Counted from the first letter of the stretch, positions 17,187-26,534 are shown. The stretch: 64,000 nucleotides of DNA from Acidobacteria bacterium Ga0077534 (GCA_001464455.1 LNEI01000010.1:186001-250000), one strand, 5' to 3'. Numbers and translations are program-made. The notes: a model not told the origin generated them from the sequence alone.

Positions 17187-18332
17187 ATGAACTTTGAATT
17201 ATCTGAAGAGCAATTACAAATAAAATACAGCATCCGCGAATTTGCCGAGAGCGAGATCAGGCCGCATGTGATGGAATGGGACGAGTCGCAGCATTTTCCA
17301 GAGGAATTGCGGCCAAAGCTGGCTGAGCTTGGGCTGATGGGCATTCTTTTTCCTGAGGAATACGGCGGTGCCGGGATGGGTTATGTTGAGTACGCGACCA
17401 TTATCGAGGAACTCGGACGCGTTTGCGGTTCAGTCGGGCTGTCCGTCGCGGCGCATAATTCGCTTTGTTCGAACCACATCTACATGTTCGCCAATGAAGC
17501 CCAAAAGCAGAAATATCTCGTCCCGCTCGTCACGGGCGAGAGCTTTGGAGCGTGGGGCTTGACCGAATCTCAGGCCGGATCGGATGCGTCGGGAACAAGG
17601 ACTTATGGCATCAAGGAGGACGGCGGCTGGAAGGTGAATGGCTCTAAAAATTTTATCACTCACGCTCTAGCCTGCAACACGCTCGTCGCGGTTGCGGTGA
17701 CTGACAAGGAAAAAGGAAATCGCGGCATTTCGGCGTTCATCTTTGACAAATCAATGGAAGGCTTCAAAGGCGACAAGAAGGAAAACAAGCTCGGAATGCG
17801 GGCCTCGGAGACGGCTTCTGTAGTATTCGAAGATTGTCACGTGCCTGATGAGAACCTTCTGGGTGTCGAAGGTGAAGGCTTTCTTCAGGCGATGCAGATC
17901 CTCGACGGTGGGCGCATTTCGATCGCGGCGTTGTCGGTCGGCATTGCTCAGGGAGCTTACGAAGCTGCGGTCAAATACGCAAAAGAGCGGCAGCAATTTG
18001 GTAAACCTATCGCCGATTTTCAGGCGATCCAGTTCAAACTAGCCGACATGGCAACGCAGATCGAGTGTGCTCGTCTTCTTACCCTCCAGGCAGCCGCGAC
18101 AAAGGATGCTAAAAAGCCGGTCACGCAAAGATCGGCAATGGCAAAGCTTTACGCCTCAGAAATCGCCGTTCGAGTTTCCGAGGAATCTGTCCAGATCCAC
18201 GGCGGCTACGGCTACACAAAAGATTACCCGGCCGAAAAATACTGGCGCGACTCAAAACTCTGCACCATTGGCGAAGGCACCAGCGAGATCCAACGGATCG
18301 TCATCGCGAAGAATTTGCTCAAAGCGATGTGA
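17187..18332 (+). CDS. acyl-CoA dehydrogenase
   Basis: This is a FAD-dependent acyl-CoA dehydrogenase (short-chain/butyryl type), 381 residues, the usual length. It introduces the alpha-beta double bond in fatty acyl-CoA. Visible: the N-terminal helical domain, [19 protein letters not shown] (the FAD/substrate signature), then [16 protein letters not shown]. The C-terminal [20 protein letters not shown] is followed by [15 protein letters not shown], whose Glu in GEGT is the catalytic base. No thiolase or ETF genes adjoin. Confidence 0.95.
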   Translation: MNFELSEEQLQIKYSIREFAESEIRPHVMEWDESQHFPEELRPKLAELGLMGILFPEEYGGAGMGYVEYATIIEELGRVCGSVGLSVAAHNSLCSNHIYMFANEAQKQKYLVPLVTGESFGAWGLTESQAGSDASGTRTYGIKEDGGWKVNGSKNFITHALACNTLVAVAVTDKEKGNRGISAFIFDKSMEGFKGDKKENKLGMRASETASVVFEDCHVPDENLLGVEGEGFLQAMQILDGGRISIAALSVGIAQGAYEAAVKYAKERQQFGKPIADFQAIQFKLADMATQIECARLLTLQAAATKDAKKPVTQRSAMAKLYASEIAVRVSEESVQIHGGYGYTKDYPAEKYWRDSKLCTIGEGTSEIQRIVIAKNLLKAM

Positions 18333-18350
18333 TTTCGTTGTGGCTGTGTG

Positions 18351-19004
18351 TTACAGCGAGTATTCCTCAACGTACAACGGAATCTTTATCTTTGGATCGA
18401 GGAGCGGGTCGGGAACAGCCTTACCCGCTCTTGATCCAAGAGGAATCACCCCGGCCCAGAATTCCGACGACATATCATCGTCATCGTCGACCGGCGGGCC
18501 CGTTCGGATCTTAGCGGACGCCTCGGAGATCGGTAGTCGAAGAACACTCGTTGCTTTCAGCTCTTTCGAGCTTGGTAAACGACAGTCTGCCCAGCGGCCG
18601 GGGATTATTTGTTCCGATATCGCTTCGAGGGCTTCGAGCTTCTCCTGCGGATCGACCACTAGTTCAGCCTGGCCGAGAATAACGGCCGAGCGGTAATTCA
18701 TAGAATGATTAAACGCCGAACGGGCCAGCACTAATCCATCAAGATGAGTTACCGTAACGCATACGCTGATCCCTTCAGCCAAATTTCGCAGCATCCGGCT
18801 CGCGGCGGAGCCGTGGATATAGATACGATCCCCGATCCGTCCGAAGCTTGTGGGGATGACATACGGCTGACCGTCTACTACAAAACCTACGTGGCATAGG
18901 AAGGCACTATCCAGGATCGAAACAACGCTCTCGCGATCATAAAATCCTCGCTTGGGAATTCTCTTGACTTTTGTTCGGCTCGTTAACAGGGGGCTGCGTT
19001 CCAT
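18351..19004 (-). CDS. pyridoxamine 5'-phosphate oxidase-family (split-barrel flavin) protein
   Basis: This is a 217-residue protein with the split-barrel FMN-binding fold. It shows SILDSAFLCHVGFVVDGQPY then VIPTSFGRIGDRIYIHGSAA. This is the NimA/PNPOx-like form in which the flavin is bound between two barrels. Related single-gene proteins include flavin reductases and nitroimidazole resistance proteins. The substrate is unknown. It is convergent with the acyl-CoA dehydrogenase gene. Confidence 0.8.
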   Translation of the reverse strand: MERSPLLTSRTKVKRIPKRGFYDRESVVSILDSAFLCHVGFVVDGQPYVIPTSFGRIGDRIYIHGSAASRMLRNLAEGISVCVTVTHLDGLVLARSAFNHSMNYRSAVILGQAELVVDPQEKLEALEAISEQIIPGRWADCRLPSSKELKATSVLRLPISEASAKIRTGPPVDDDDDMSSEFWAGVIPLGSRAGKAVPDPLLDPKIKIPLYVEEYSL

Positions 19005-19232
19005 ATTTCATCGATTCTAACGAGCCGGCTTCTGTATCCAAAATCGGCATTTGGAGATGCCAAAAATTCCCCGGCTCCTACTGTTTTTTTCGCGCCTGCA
19101 TTGCGTGCCAGTTCTTCTTGTATCCTTGTAAACCCCACCGTTTCAATAAGATGCCATTTTTGACGTGCGTGGCGACTGTCGGAATGATTGTTGCATTTGA
19201 ACATGGTGATACTCGAAGGAGCAGGAGGATAT

Positions 19233-20048
19233 ATGCTCATATTCATTTATTCAATTGTGATGATCCTCGGTGGATTGTTCGTGTTCGAGACACCGCTGTC
19301 GCAGGAACGTGTCATTTTTACAAACGGAAATATATACACAGTCTATAACCGGCCGACCAAGCCTACGCGATTTGTTCTGCCGCGGGCGATGGTGGTTACG
19401 ACGATCGCGAATTATCACTGGAATAATGCCAAAGGCGCTCGGCCCGGAACGATCGCACTTCGCGACGCCAGCGGGAGGACGTTTGGGCCATGGTCGGCTA
19501 GTGGTTCGCCCGGCATGAATGGCGTTCCAAATGCCAATTGGACAGTCACTGCCAACGTTAGGCTCGAACCGGGCGAGTACACAGTGATCGATTCAGATAT
19601 TCCAACTTGGTCGCACAACTCGCAGTCCGCCAACGCGGGAATGACCACGGTTAAGGGCTATGTCGCCGGTTCTCCAACGCCGCCGCCCACTCCGAAACCA
19701 ACGCCTACGCCCGGAACGGGTTCTGTGTCAAAAGTAACAGCACTTACCGAAAACCGAGCGAAATACAAGGTGCTGATCTGGGTCGATGGCAAGCCGCCCA
19801 AGACGCCGATGGATGTTCTGAATTACCACCTTGAACCTGGCTGGAAGGGTTCACTTCCGGTAACGATACCGGCGAATGGACAAGTAAAATTCGTTGCCGG
19901 TGATGGACGAGGCGGGCCGGGCAGCATGTATGACAACGTACTAACTACGTGTGTGTGGACCGGAGATCCTAAAAATGTAAAGCGGTATCCGCACATAATT
20001 TTCGAACCCGGAGGAACGCTGACGTGCTCAACCGGTACGAAGCCTTGA
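19233..20048 (+). CDS. secreted or anchored hypothetical protein with Thr-Pro linker
   Basis: Start: an AGGAGG at 19223-19228 precisely before the ATG, giving MLIFIYSIVMILGG. The hydrophobic N-terminus is a signal peptide or anchor. Residues 25-140 form a beta-rich domain (NGNIYTVYNRPTKPTRFVL...EPGEYTVIDSD). A linker PTPPPTPKPTPTPGTG joins a second short beta domain ending in GGTLTCSTGTKP. The family is not recognised. The extracellular location follows from the signal and linker. Confidence 0.65.
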   Translation: MLIFIYSIVMILGGLFVFETPLSQERVIFTNGNIYTVYNRPTKPTRFVLPRAMVVTTIANYHWNNAKGARPGTIALRDASGRTFGPWSASGSPGMNGVPNANWTVTANVRLEPGEYTVIDSDIPTWSHNSQSANAGMTTVKGYVAGSPTPPPTPKPTPTPGTGSVSKVTALTENRAKYKVLIWVDGKPPKTPMDVLNYHLEPGWKGSLPVTIPANGQVKFVAGDGRGGPGSMYDNVLTTCVWTGDPKNVKRYPHIIFEPGGTLTCSTGTKP

Positions 20049-20188
20049 TGCGGTAGCGGGTACTTCATCGAATGCCGGCCGGTTAACCCAACGATCACCG
20101 GATGCTTTTCAAAAGGCGTTATCTTAGGTACTTGGAACAAAGGCCCTAACTACCGCAAAGGATGTTTTTAGGACCGAGAGGAAATGAC

Positions 20189-20629
20189 ATGATCACCCGA
20201 ACGATCACAATTTTTACCGTCTTATTTATTTCGGTATTGGCAGCGAACGCACAATCGGGCCAGGTCACGGGTAGGTTGACCTATCCCGGTGAGGGGATTC
20301 CGCCCGATTTGGTGCTTTGCATCACTTCCAGCGGAGCTGCCAATAAGGCAACATATTGTTCAAATTCAAAGGCCTCGACTTTGCGTGCGGCCCGCATTAC
20401 TTTCAGGGTAGATCGTCGGCGAGCTAACTACCAGATCACTTTGCCGCCCGGAGCATATCTTCTCTACGCCACGACGCGGGAAATGCCTGGGCATAAAGCG
20501 TACTACAATGAATTTGTGAGATGCGGAATGGAATCCACCTGTCAGTCGCAGAAACCGATAGTCCTGACCGTACGGGCGAGCCGAACGATAAAAGGCATAA
20601 CTGTCGGAGACTTTTGGAACGTGGGCTGA
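20189..20629 (+). CDS. secreted protein with carboxypeptidase-regulatory-like fold
   Basis: GAGAGGAAATG precedes the chosen ATG, giving a signal peptide MITRTITIFTVLFISVLAAN ending at AQS. The mature 125 residues read GQVTGRLTYPGEGIPPDL... and YQITLPPGAYLLYATTREMPG, the pattern of a CarboxypepD_reg-like beta sandwich. Four cysteines could form disulfides. It is followed directly (0 nt) by the convergent polA stop. Function unknown. Confidence 0.65.
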   Translation: MITRTITIFTVLFISVLAANAQSGQVTGRLTYPGEGIPPDLVLCITSSGAANKATYCSNSKASTLRAARITFRVDRRRANYQITLPPGAYLLYATTREMPGHKAYYNEFVRCGMESTCQSQKPIVLTVRASRTIKGITVGDFWNVG

Positions 20630-23362
20630 CTACTTAGCGTCCATCCAGTTGTCGCCGATCCCGATCTCAACTACGAGCGGGACGTCGAGCTTCGCTGCGG
20701 CTTCCATTTCGTGTTTGATAATGGCTGTAACGGTTTCGACTTCGCGTTCCGGGGCTTCGAACAGGAGTTCATCATGCACCTGCATGATCATCTTCGTTTC
20801 TAGGGCGGCGTCTTTAAGTGCCTTGGCGACACGGATCATCGCGATCTTTACAATGTCGCTGGCAGTGCCCTGGATGGGCATGTTGATCGCTTCGCGTTCA
20901 GCTCGAGAGCGGACGGCGAAATTGCGGTCGTTGATCGAAGGGAAGTAACGTTTTCGACCGAAAAGCGACTCAATATAGCCCTGCTGGCGGGCTTGTTCGG
21001 GCGTTCGATCCATGTATTCGCGGATGCCTTTGTAGGTCGCAAAATAGTCATCGATCACCTTTCGAGCCTCGGCCCGACTGATCCCGACTCGCTGCGATAG
21101 ACCAAATGCTTCGACCGCGTAGGCGATGCCAAAGTTGACGATCTTGGCAAGACGCCGTTTTTCCTTAAGGTCTTTTTCATCGGTCGCGCCAAAAACGAGC
21201 CGGGCAGTTTGTGAGTGAATGTCCTCGTTATTTTTGTACGCCTCGAGCATTCGCGGGTCTTGGGTGATGTGAGCCAGGATGCGGAGTTCGAGCTGAGAAT
21301 AGTCGGCAGAGATTAGCTTGTTTCCCTTCTCGGGAATGAACGCCCTGCGTATCTGTTGACCGAGCTCGGTCCGGACGGGGATGTTTTGTAGATTGGGTTC
21401 GGTCGAGCTGAGTCGGCCAGTGGCTGCGACGGTTTGATTGAGAGCTCCATGGATGCGGCCGTCTTCGGCGATCATCTTCGGCAGTGCGTCGGCATATGTT
21501 GCACGCAGCTTGTCGAGTTCGCGATAGTCGATAATGTGTTGCGCGATATCGTAGGTCGCCGCCAACTCGACCAGGACGTCGTGGCTCGTCGATATCTGTC
21601 CAGTTGCTGTCTTGCGGCCGGTTTCAATGTTCAGCTCGCCAAATATCTCGCCAACTTGTTTCGGTGATCCAATATTAAACTCGCGTCCGGCGATCGCGTA
21701 GATCTTCTTCTCCAACTCTGCGAGTTCGGTAGAAATAAAATCCGAAAAGGTTCTTAAACTCTCGCCGTCCACCTTCATGCCCGTTTGCTCGATCTCAGCA
21801 AGGATCGGGATGAGCGGCAGTTCGATCTCGGTGTACATTCGATCGAGGCTGTTTGCTCGGATCTTTTCGCGTAAAACCGGAGCGAGTCGTGCTATGAGAT
21901 CTGCCTTTTCCGCGACCCGAAACGCGATCTCCTCGAAACCGACGGGGATACTAAGAGCCAGGTCAGCATCGAGATAAGCTTGAGCCAAAAAATCAACCGG
22001 ATAACTCGCTCGCGTCGAATCGAGCAAATACGCGGCGATCAAAATATCTTCTTTCACGGAAACAGGCTCGATATCAAGTGCGAGCAACGGGCCGAGATTC
22101 CGTTTTTGGTCGTAGGCGACCTTTTCCATATAGGGATTGGTCAAAATATCATGAAGCGGCCGTCGAGCGGCGTCGACCCCGCCGTCAAAATTCTCAATAT
22201 CGATATAAAAAGCTTCGCCGTTGCCGAGCCCGATGCCAATGCCGTGAGGCGCCGGCTTGGCGTAGCAGCTCGCCCTTTCATTCGCGTCGTTTACCAGATA
22301 GCTCCAGCCCTCGATCTCGAACAGGCGACGGATCAATTTGTCCAGATCTTCGCGTTTGTTTATGACTGCGTAACTCGTTGTAACAGCGGCGGTTCCAGGG
22401 TTCAGGCTGTCAAATAAACCACCGCCGCTGCTCGCTGCGGCCGTCGCCGCCTGGGCGGCCGCCGCACCGGCAAATTCGGTCATCAATGCCTTAAATTCAA
22501 GCTCGCGGAACAAATCGTATGCAAATGCACGATCCGAGTCGCGTCGTTTCAAGGCTTCAAGATCAAGATCGATCGGGACCGACGTGTGAATGGTAGCGAG
22601 TTCGAGCGACTGGCGGATGATGTCCTGATTATTTTGCAGGCTTTCCCTATAGGTCTTATGAGAAATTTCGTCCGCCCGCTGCATCGCCGCTTCGGCTGAG
22701 CCGTAATCGAGAACGATCTTCAAAGCTCCTTTCGCCCCGATCCCTGGAGCTCCCGGAATGTTATCAACCGCGTCACCCATTAGGCCGAGCAGGTCGATTA
22801 TCTTGTTAGGAGGCACGCCAAACTTATTGATCACCCAAGCCTCGTCGCACCATTCGATCGGCGGGACCGGGACTTTTCGCTTAACATTTGTCGAATTTTG
22901 CCGCATCGCGATCACATGTGGGTCTTCGACGAGCTGGCATAGATCCTTGTCATTCGAAACGATCACGGCCTGCATCCCTTTTTTTGCACATTCTTTTGCG
23001 AGCGTCCCTATGATATCGTCGGCCTCGAAACCATCCATCCGCATATTACTGACGCCGAAGGCCTCGCAAACCCTTTCGACGTAAGGGAGCTGGTCAAGCA
23101 GGTCCTGAGGCGTTTCCTGACGGTTGGCTTTGTAGTCGGCAAAGGAATCATGACGAAATGTCGGTGCAAAGGTATCCCAAACCGCCACTATGTACTCCGG
23201 CTTTTCGTCGTTGATCAGCTTTCGCAGCATATTCGTGAACACAAAAACCGCTTGCGTCACCTGTCCCTTACTATTACGCAAAGGCTCCTGCTTCATGCCC
23301 ATCGGGGCAAAGAATGCGCGGTATATATGCGACATTGCGTCGATCAGAAATACTCGTTTCAT
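20630..23362 (-). CDS. polA: DNA polymerase I
   Basis: This protein of 910 residues combines a 5'-3' exonuclease domain (1-300; MKRVFLIDAMSHIYRAFFAP, then GFEADDIIGTLA and IVSNDKDLCQLV), a 3'-5' exonuclease-like domain (about 310-500) and the polymerase domain. Polymerase motifs A (DYSQLELRILAH), B (RRLAKIVNFGIAYAVEA) and C (MQVHDELLFE, about 862) are intact. In the middle domain I do not find the DxE that binds the catalytic metals, so proofreading is probably lost, as in Taq and Bst enzymes. It acts in Okazaki fragment maturation and repair. Confidence 0.97.
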   Translation of the reverse strand: MKRVFLIDAMSHIYRAFFAPMGMKQEPLRNSKGQVTQAVFVFTNMLRKLINDEKPEYIVAVWDTFAPTFRHDSFADYKANRQETPQDLLDQLPYVERVCEAFGVSNMRMDGFEADDIIGTLAKECAKKGMQAVIVSNDKDLCQLVEDPHVIAMRQNSTNVKRKVPVPPIEWCDEAWVINKFGVPPNKIIDLLGLMGDAVDNIPGAPGIGAKGALKIVLDYGSAEAAMQRADEISHKTYRESLQNNQDIIRQSLELATIHTSVPIDLDLEALKRRDSDRAFAYDLFRELEFKALMTEFAGAAAAQAATAAASSGGGLFDSLNPGTAAVTTSYAVINKREDLDKLIRRLFEIEGWSYLVNDANERASCYAKPAPHGIGIGLGNGEAFYIDIENFDGGVDAARRPLHDILTNPYMEKVAYDQKRNLGPLLALDIEPVSVKEDILIAAYLLDSTRASYPVDFLAQAYLDADLALSIPVGFEEIAFRVAEKADLIARLAPVLREKIRANSLDRMYTEIELPLIPILAEIEQTGMKVDGESLRTFSDFISTELAELEKKIYAIAGREFNIGSPKQVGEIFGELNIETGRKTATGQISTSHDVLVELAATYDIAQHIIDYRELDKLRATYADALPKMIAEDGRIHGALNQTVAATGRLSSTEPNLQNIPVRTELGQQIRRAFIPEKGNKLISADYSQLELRILAHITQDPRMLEAYKNNEDIHSQTARLVFGATDEKDLKEKRRLAKIVNFGIAYAVEAFGLSQRVGISRAEARKVIDDYFATYKGIREYMDRTPEQARQQGYIESLFGRKRYFPSINDRNFAVRSRAEREAINMPIQGTASDIVKIAMIRVAKALKDAALETKMIMQVHDELLFEAPEREVETVTAIIKHEMEAAAKLDVPLVVEIGIGDNWMDAK

Positions 23363-23401
23363 TTGATCGCAATTTTATCACGGCAAAGTCAGACGACTAA
23401 G

Positions 23402-23430
23402 TTGACGATGTATATGACAATATGTCATAT
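23402..23430 (+). promoter_or_regulatory. higBA promoter with overlapping operator
   Basis: TTGACG (-35, 23402-23407), 17 nt, then TCATAT (-10, 23425-23430) lie 14 nt before the toxin start. The palindrome ATATGACA-ATA-TGTCATAT (23412-23430) is perfect and covers the spacer and -10. It is well placed as the site through which the HigA antitoxin represses its own operon. Confidence 0.7.
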
Positions 23431-23443
23431 TTAATTTGGCTCC

Positions 23444-23755
23444 ATGCGAATCATTACCGAAAAAAAACTTCGAGATTTTTGGGCCGTCAAAGATGCGACC
23501 GAAAGCCGAAGGCGGGAAAAGGTGATGCGAGAATGGATCACGGTTGTAAGGCGTGCCAGATGGGATAATTTTCTAGCCGTTCGGGCGACCTTCAATCACG
23601 CCGATGTTTTTGGCAAATGCACTATCTTTGATGTGGGCGGAAACAAGTACCGGATCATTGCTAAGGTTGCTTTTGGCATAGGGGTCATTTTCATCAGAGA
23701 TGTGTTAACGCATGCCGAGTACGATAGGACTGACTGGGAGCACGATTGTAAATAG
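23444..23755 (+). CDS. higB: HigB-type mRNA interferase toxin
   Basis: This is a 103-residue toxin of the HigB family (PF09907-like) in the RelE superfamily. It shows LRDFWAVKDATESRRREKVM then WITVVRRARWDNFLAVRATF, and later VFGKCTIFDVGGNKYRIIAK with RDVLTHAEYDR. The basic patch and terminal Tyr-Asp fit ribosome-dependent mRNA cleavage. The toxin precedes the antitoxin, as in higBA. Confidence 0.88.
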   Translation: MRIITEKKLRDFWAVKDATESRRREKVMREWITVVRRARWDNFLAVRATFNHADVFGKCTIFDVGGNKYRIIAKVAFGIGVIFIRDVLTHAEYDRTDWEHDCK

Positions 23756-23758
23756 AAC

Positions 23759-24169
23759 ATGAGCAATAAAAAATACGATCCAAACATTTACGCGTCTCTC
23801 CTTTCGCAAACCTTGCCCGGTGTGATCGCGGACAAAGCGGACTACGATCGGACTGAACAATTCTTCAATCGCCTGATGGATAAAGGCGAAGACTATCTGT
23901 CGCCGGAAGAATTTCGTCTGTTTGAGTTGCTTGGCAATTTGCTCGAACAGTATGAGAGCCAAACGTTGGAACCGCTTGAAACCGTTTCCCCCGCCGAAGC
24001 CCTTCGGTTTCTGATGGATGAGAACGGTCTGAAACAGAAGGATCTCGTCAGCGTCTTTGGATCGCAGGCAGTTGTCTCCAAAGTTCTCAACGGCCGGCGG
24101 TCGATCAGCAAGGCTCAAGCAAAGCTCCTTGCTGAACGGTTCAGACTGTCGGTCGATCTTTTCATTTAG
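23759..24169 (+). CDS. higA: HigA-type antitoxin, HTH
   Basis: This is a 136-residue antitoxin. An N-terminal helical part interacts with the toxin. The C-terminal HTH (ALRFLMDENGLKQKDLVSVFGSQ and VVSKVLNGRRSISKAQAKLLAERF) is an XRE-type DNA-binding domain. It starts 3 nt after higB. It likely binds the palindrome at 23412-23430. Confidence 0.88.
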   Translation: MSNKKYDPNIYASLLSQTLPGVIADKADYDRTEQFFNRLMDKGEDYLSPEEFRLFELLGNLLEQYESQTLEPLETVSPAEALRFLMDENGLKQKDLVSVFGSQAVVSKVLNGRRSISKAQAKLLAERFRLSVDLFI

Positions 24170-24175
24170 CTCTAA

Positions 24176-24205
24176 TTGACAACCGAGCTGTTGCTTCGAT
24201 ATTCT
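24176..24205 (+). promoter_or_regulatory. likely promoter of tRNA-Glu
   Basis: TTGACA at 24176-24181 is a consensus -35. A -10-like TATTCT or ATATTC lies 17-18 nt downstream (around 24199-24205). It would start transcription about 50 nt upstream of the tRNA, in a leader removed by RNase P. Confidence 0.4.
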
Positions 24206-24259
24206 TCTTGTTCGCCTTTTCGGCGGCGGAGCGATATTTGTAAGTTTCGATTCCCCTGT

Positions 24260-24334
24260 GTCCGGTTCGTCTAGGGGTTAGGACACCGCCCTTTCACGGC
24301 GGCAACACGGGTTCAAATCCCGTACCGGATACCA
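24260..24334 (+). tRNA. tRNA-Glu (anticodon UUC)
   Basis: This is a cloverleaf of 75 nt including a CCA encoded at the end. The acceptor arms GTCCGGT/ACCGGAT pair (G-U at the first position). The D arm is followed by the anticodon stem CCGCC/GGCGG with loop CTTTCAC, so the anticodon is TTC. The T arm ACGGG-TTCAAAT-CCCGT is standard. A discriminator A precedes CCA. Confidence 0.97.
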
Positions 24335-24371
24335 TCTTTATTTGCAATTTTTGCATCTTAACGTTTTAACG

Positions 24372-24407
24372 AATTCGCTCAGACCCATCTGAGCGAATTT
24401 TTATTTT
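24372..24407 (+). terminator. intrinsic terminator after tRNA-Glu
   Basis: AATTCGCTCAGA and TCTGAGCGAATT form a perfect 12-bp stem with loop CCCA, followed by TTTTTATTTTT. It ends the tRNA transcript just before the TPR gene. Confidence 0.85.
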
Positions 24408-24418
24408 TGGAGAGAATG

Positions 24419-26215
24419 ATGCAAATAAGATCGATCGCTGGATTGCTGCTACTAATGATGTGCTCGCTTACAGCCATCGCACAGGCCCCGCAAACCGCGA
24501 ATGATGTCGCCCTCGTGCTTCCGTTCGAAAATACTTCGGGAAAGAGTGAGTTTAACTGGGTCGGCGAAAGTTTTGCCGATTCGCTGACCGATCTCTTGAA
24601 GGTTCCGACGCTCAACGTGATCTCGAACGAAGAGCGCAAGATCATTCAACAGCGGCTTCGAATACCGCTGACAAACATCCCGAGCCTCGCGACGTCGCTA
24701 AAGCTAGCGCGCGAAAGCGGTTCGACCTTGCTGATCTCGGGTCGCTACAACATCGTTCCGGCCGGAGCGGACACTGCTGCGACCATCAACGTCACGTCGA
24801 AGATCATTCGCGTAAGCGAAGGCCGCTTTATGAGCGAGGTGATCGACGGGCGGCAGGTTACCCGCGATATCAACGTTAACGATGCGCTGGGAAATCTGCA
24901 GACAATTCAGGGCCAGATCGCCTACCAGATCCTCTACCAGCGCGATAAGGCGCTTCCGTACTCGCAGAATCAGCTGATCGAGGCGGCCAACAAAGTCCCG
25001 GGCCGTGCTTTCGAGGCGTATATAAAAGGCCTTCTTACGCCTGTGTCCGAGGCTCGCGAGAATTTCTTTAAGAACGCATCGAGGCTGTTTGTCGAGGCAA
25101 CGCCTGATGGGATCTATTCGGAGTCCGAACTCGAACTCGGCCATCTTTACCTGGGCCAACGAAAATTTGCCGACGCGATCGGAGCATTTGAAAAGGTTGT
25201 GAGCGCTGCTCAAAAATGCCGCGACAAAGCGAAAGCCGAAAATAAACCGGCTCAGTGCAGCGACGAGAATTATGCCGAAGCTTCGTTCTACATCGGTCTC
25301 ATCTTTTGGCAGCAGGGAAACTACGAACGGGCCCTTGCGACGCTTCGTCCGTTGACCGAGGACCTCAAACTGACCACAGTTTACAACGCCCTGGGTGCGA
25401 TCGCCGTCCAGGCTTCGAGGGCTGAGAAGAAGAATCCTAATAATGCAGCCGCCCTTTTGAACGAGGGAATGGAGTTGCTTAAAAAGGCTTCAGATTCGGC
25501 TCCGGATGATGCAAACGTTAGATTTAACTACGCGACGACCCTCTTTTTGAACGGGAACATGCCCGATGCCGCTCGCGAACTTCGTTCGTCGATCGCTGCC
25601 AACCCACGCGATGGCGAGGCGTATTTCGTTCTATCAAAAGCCCTCGAATCGCTAAAAGATGAGACGACAGCCGACGTGACAAATCAGGCACAGCGATTTT
25701 TGACCGAGAACAATCGTTACGCCAAGCTCGAGACCGAGTGGCAAAAGTCGAAGAGTTTCCCCGACATTCCCATGCGCGTTAACCAGCCGGCGAGAAAGGA
25801 CTTCGTCGCGGTAGTTCTTAGCCGCAAGCCGGCCGCAACGCCCGTCGCCCAGGTCAGCGAGAGCGAAGCTCTGCTTGCAACCGCCCGCACGCTCATAAAG
25901 AACGGAAGCGACGACGAAGCGATGACCACGCTTCGCCGCGTTTTGGCGAGCGAACCGATGAGCGCTGAAAGCTATTTGCTACTAGGCAAGATACATCTCC
26001 GTCGCGGCGATATCGATCAGGCGATCAGTTCGTTCAAAACGTCCGTATTTTGGGATAACCGGCTCATCGACGCACACGTCAGTCTGGGCAAGATCTATGT
26101 CGAACGCGGCGACTGCCTGCAGGCAAAAAGCTACGTTGCTTCCGCAATGCAGATAAACTCCGAAAACCCCGACGCCGTTTCACTACAAAGATTGTCGGAA
26201 CGGTGCTCGAAATGA
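24419..26215 (+). CDS. secreted TPR-repeat protein
   Basis: This protein of about 598 residues starts with a signal peptide (IAGLLLLMMCSLTAIAQA). Residues 25-160 form a domain like those that assemble or bind envelope components (VALVLPFENTSGKSEFNWVG; TolB-like N-terminus/CsgG-like style). TPR repeats follow at about 235-420 (ELELGHLYLGQRKFADAIGA; SFYIGLIFWQQGNYERALAT) and again at 485-590. Of the two adjacent ATG codons, the second is 4 nt from GGAGAG and the better start. Role unknown, probably a periplasmic scaffold. Confidence 0.8.
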   Translation: MQIRSIAGLLLLMMCSLTAIAQAPQTANDVALVLPFENTSGKSEFNWVGESFADSLTDLLKVPTLNVISNEERKIIQQRLRIPLTNIPSLATSLKLARESGSTLLISGRYNIVPAGADTAATINVTSKIIRVSEGRFMSEVIDGRQVTRDINVNDALGNLQTIQGQIAYQILYQRDKALPYSQNQLIEAANKVPGRAFEAYIKGLLTPVSEARENFFKNASRLFVEATPDGIYSESELELGHLYLGQRKFADAIGAFEKVVSAAQKCRDKAKAENKPAQCSDENYAEASFYIGLIFWQQGNYERALATLRPLTEDLKLTTVYNALGAIAVQASRAEKKNPNNAAALLNEGMELLKKASDSAPDDANVRFNYATTLFLNGNMPDAARELRSSIAANPRDGEAYFVLSKALESLKDETTADVTNQAQRFLTENNRYAKLETEWQKSKSFPDIPMRVNQPARKDFVAVVLSRKPAATPVAQVSESEALLATARTLIKNGSDDEAMTTLRRVLASEPMSAESYLLLGKIHLRRGDIDQAISSFKTSVFWDNRLIDAHVSLGKIYVERGDCLQAKSYVASAMQINSENPDAVSLQRLSERCSK

Positions 26216-26230
26216 GGCGGTTATTGGCGA

Positions 26231-26350
26231 CAGGTGACAAGTGACGAGGCACCAGTGTAAGACCTTACAATAATTTACATTTCGAAAGGCCCGTTAATTC
26301 GGGCTTTTTTATTGATTTGGACTTCTCATTCGTCACTTGTCACCGTTCAC
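26231..26350. repeat. inverted repeat GACAAGTGACGA / TCGTCACTTGTC
   Basis: TGACAAGTGACGA (left, near 26236) and TCGTCACTTGTCACC (right, near 26330) face each other around the terminator. It may be another intergenic palindromic element. The right arm lies just upstream of the first sigma-54 promoter and could equally hold an activator site. Confidence 0.4.
26285..26310 (+). terminator. intrinsic terminator of the TPR gene
   Basis: GGCCCG-TTAATT-CGGGC followed by TTTTTT, 70 nt after the stop codon. Confidence 0.8.
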
Positions 26351-26358
26351 TCATTCCG

Positions 26359-26375
26359 TGGCACGCTATGTGCTT
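26359..26375 (+). promoter_or_regulatory. sigma-54 promoter of small RNA A
   Basis: TGGCACGCTATGTGCTT matches the -24/-12 consensus TGGCACG-N4-TTGCW. The invariant GG (26360-26361) and GC (26372-26373) are exactly 10 nt apart. It predicts +1 at G26385, which is where similarity to element B begins. Confidence 0.72.
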
Positions 26376-26384
26376 TATACATAT

Positions 26385-26534
26385 GCGGCCAGCTTGGTCA
26401 GGAAGTTAGATCAAGACCCGTCGCCACCACTACAACGAAGCCAGTTTGCCGCTGTGCTTTTCAACCTTCCGAGCGTTCCACCAGTTATCCAACCTATCGA
26501 GCCCGGCTGAGATCAGCCGGGCTCCTCGCATTTT
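26385..26534 (+). ncRNA. putative sigma-54-dependent small RNA A
   Basis: This predicted transcript is about 150 nt, from the -12/-24 promoter to the T-run of the terminator hairpin at 26499-26524. A 5' stem CTTGGTC (26393-26399) / GATCAAG (26409-26415) closes a 9-nt loop. The conserved CU-rich segment ACCTTCCGAGCGTTCC is at 26464-26479. There is no ATG in the transcript. About 350 nt downstream lies a homologue (element B) with its own promoter and terminator. The architecture resembles paired regulatory sRNAs that base-pair with mRNAs. No known RNA family was recognised. Confidence 0.7.
26499..26534 (+). terminator. intrinsic terminator of small RNA A
   Basis: GAGCCCGGCT-GAGATC-AGCCGGGCTC, a 10-12 bp GC-rich stem, then CTCGCATTTT. 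Confidence 0.85.
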
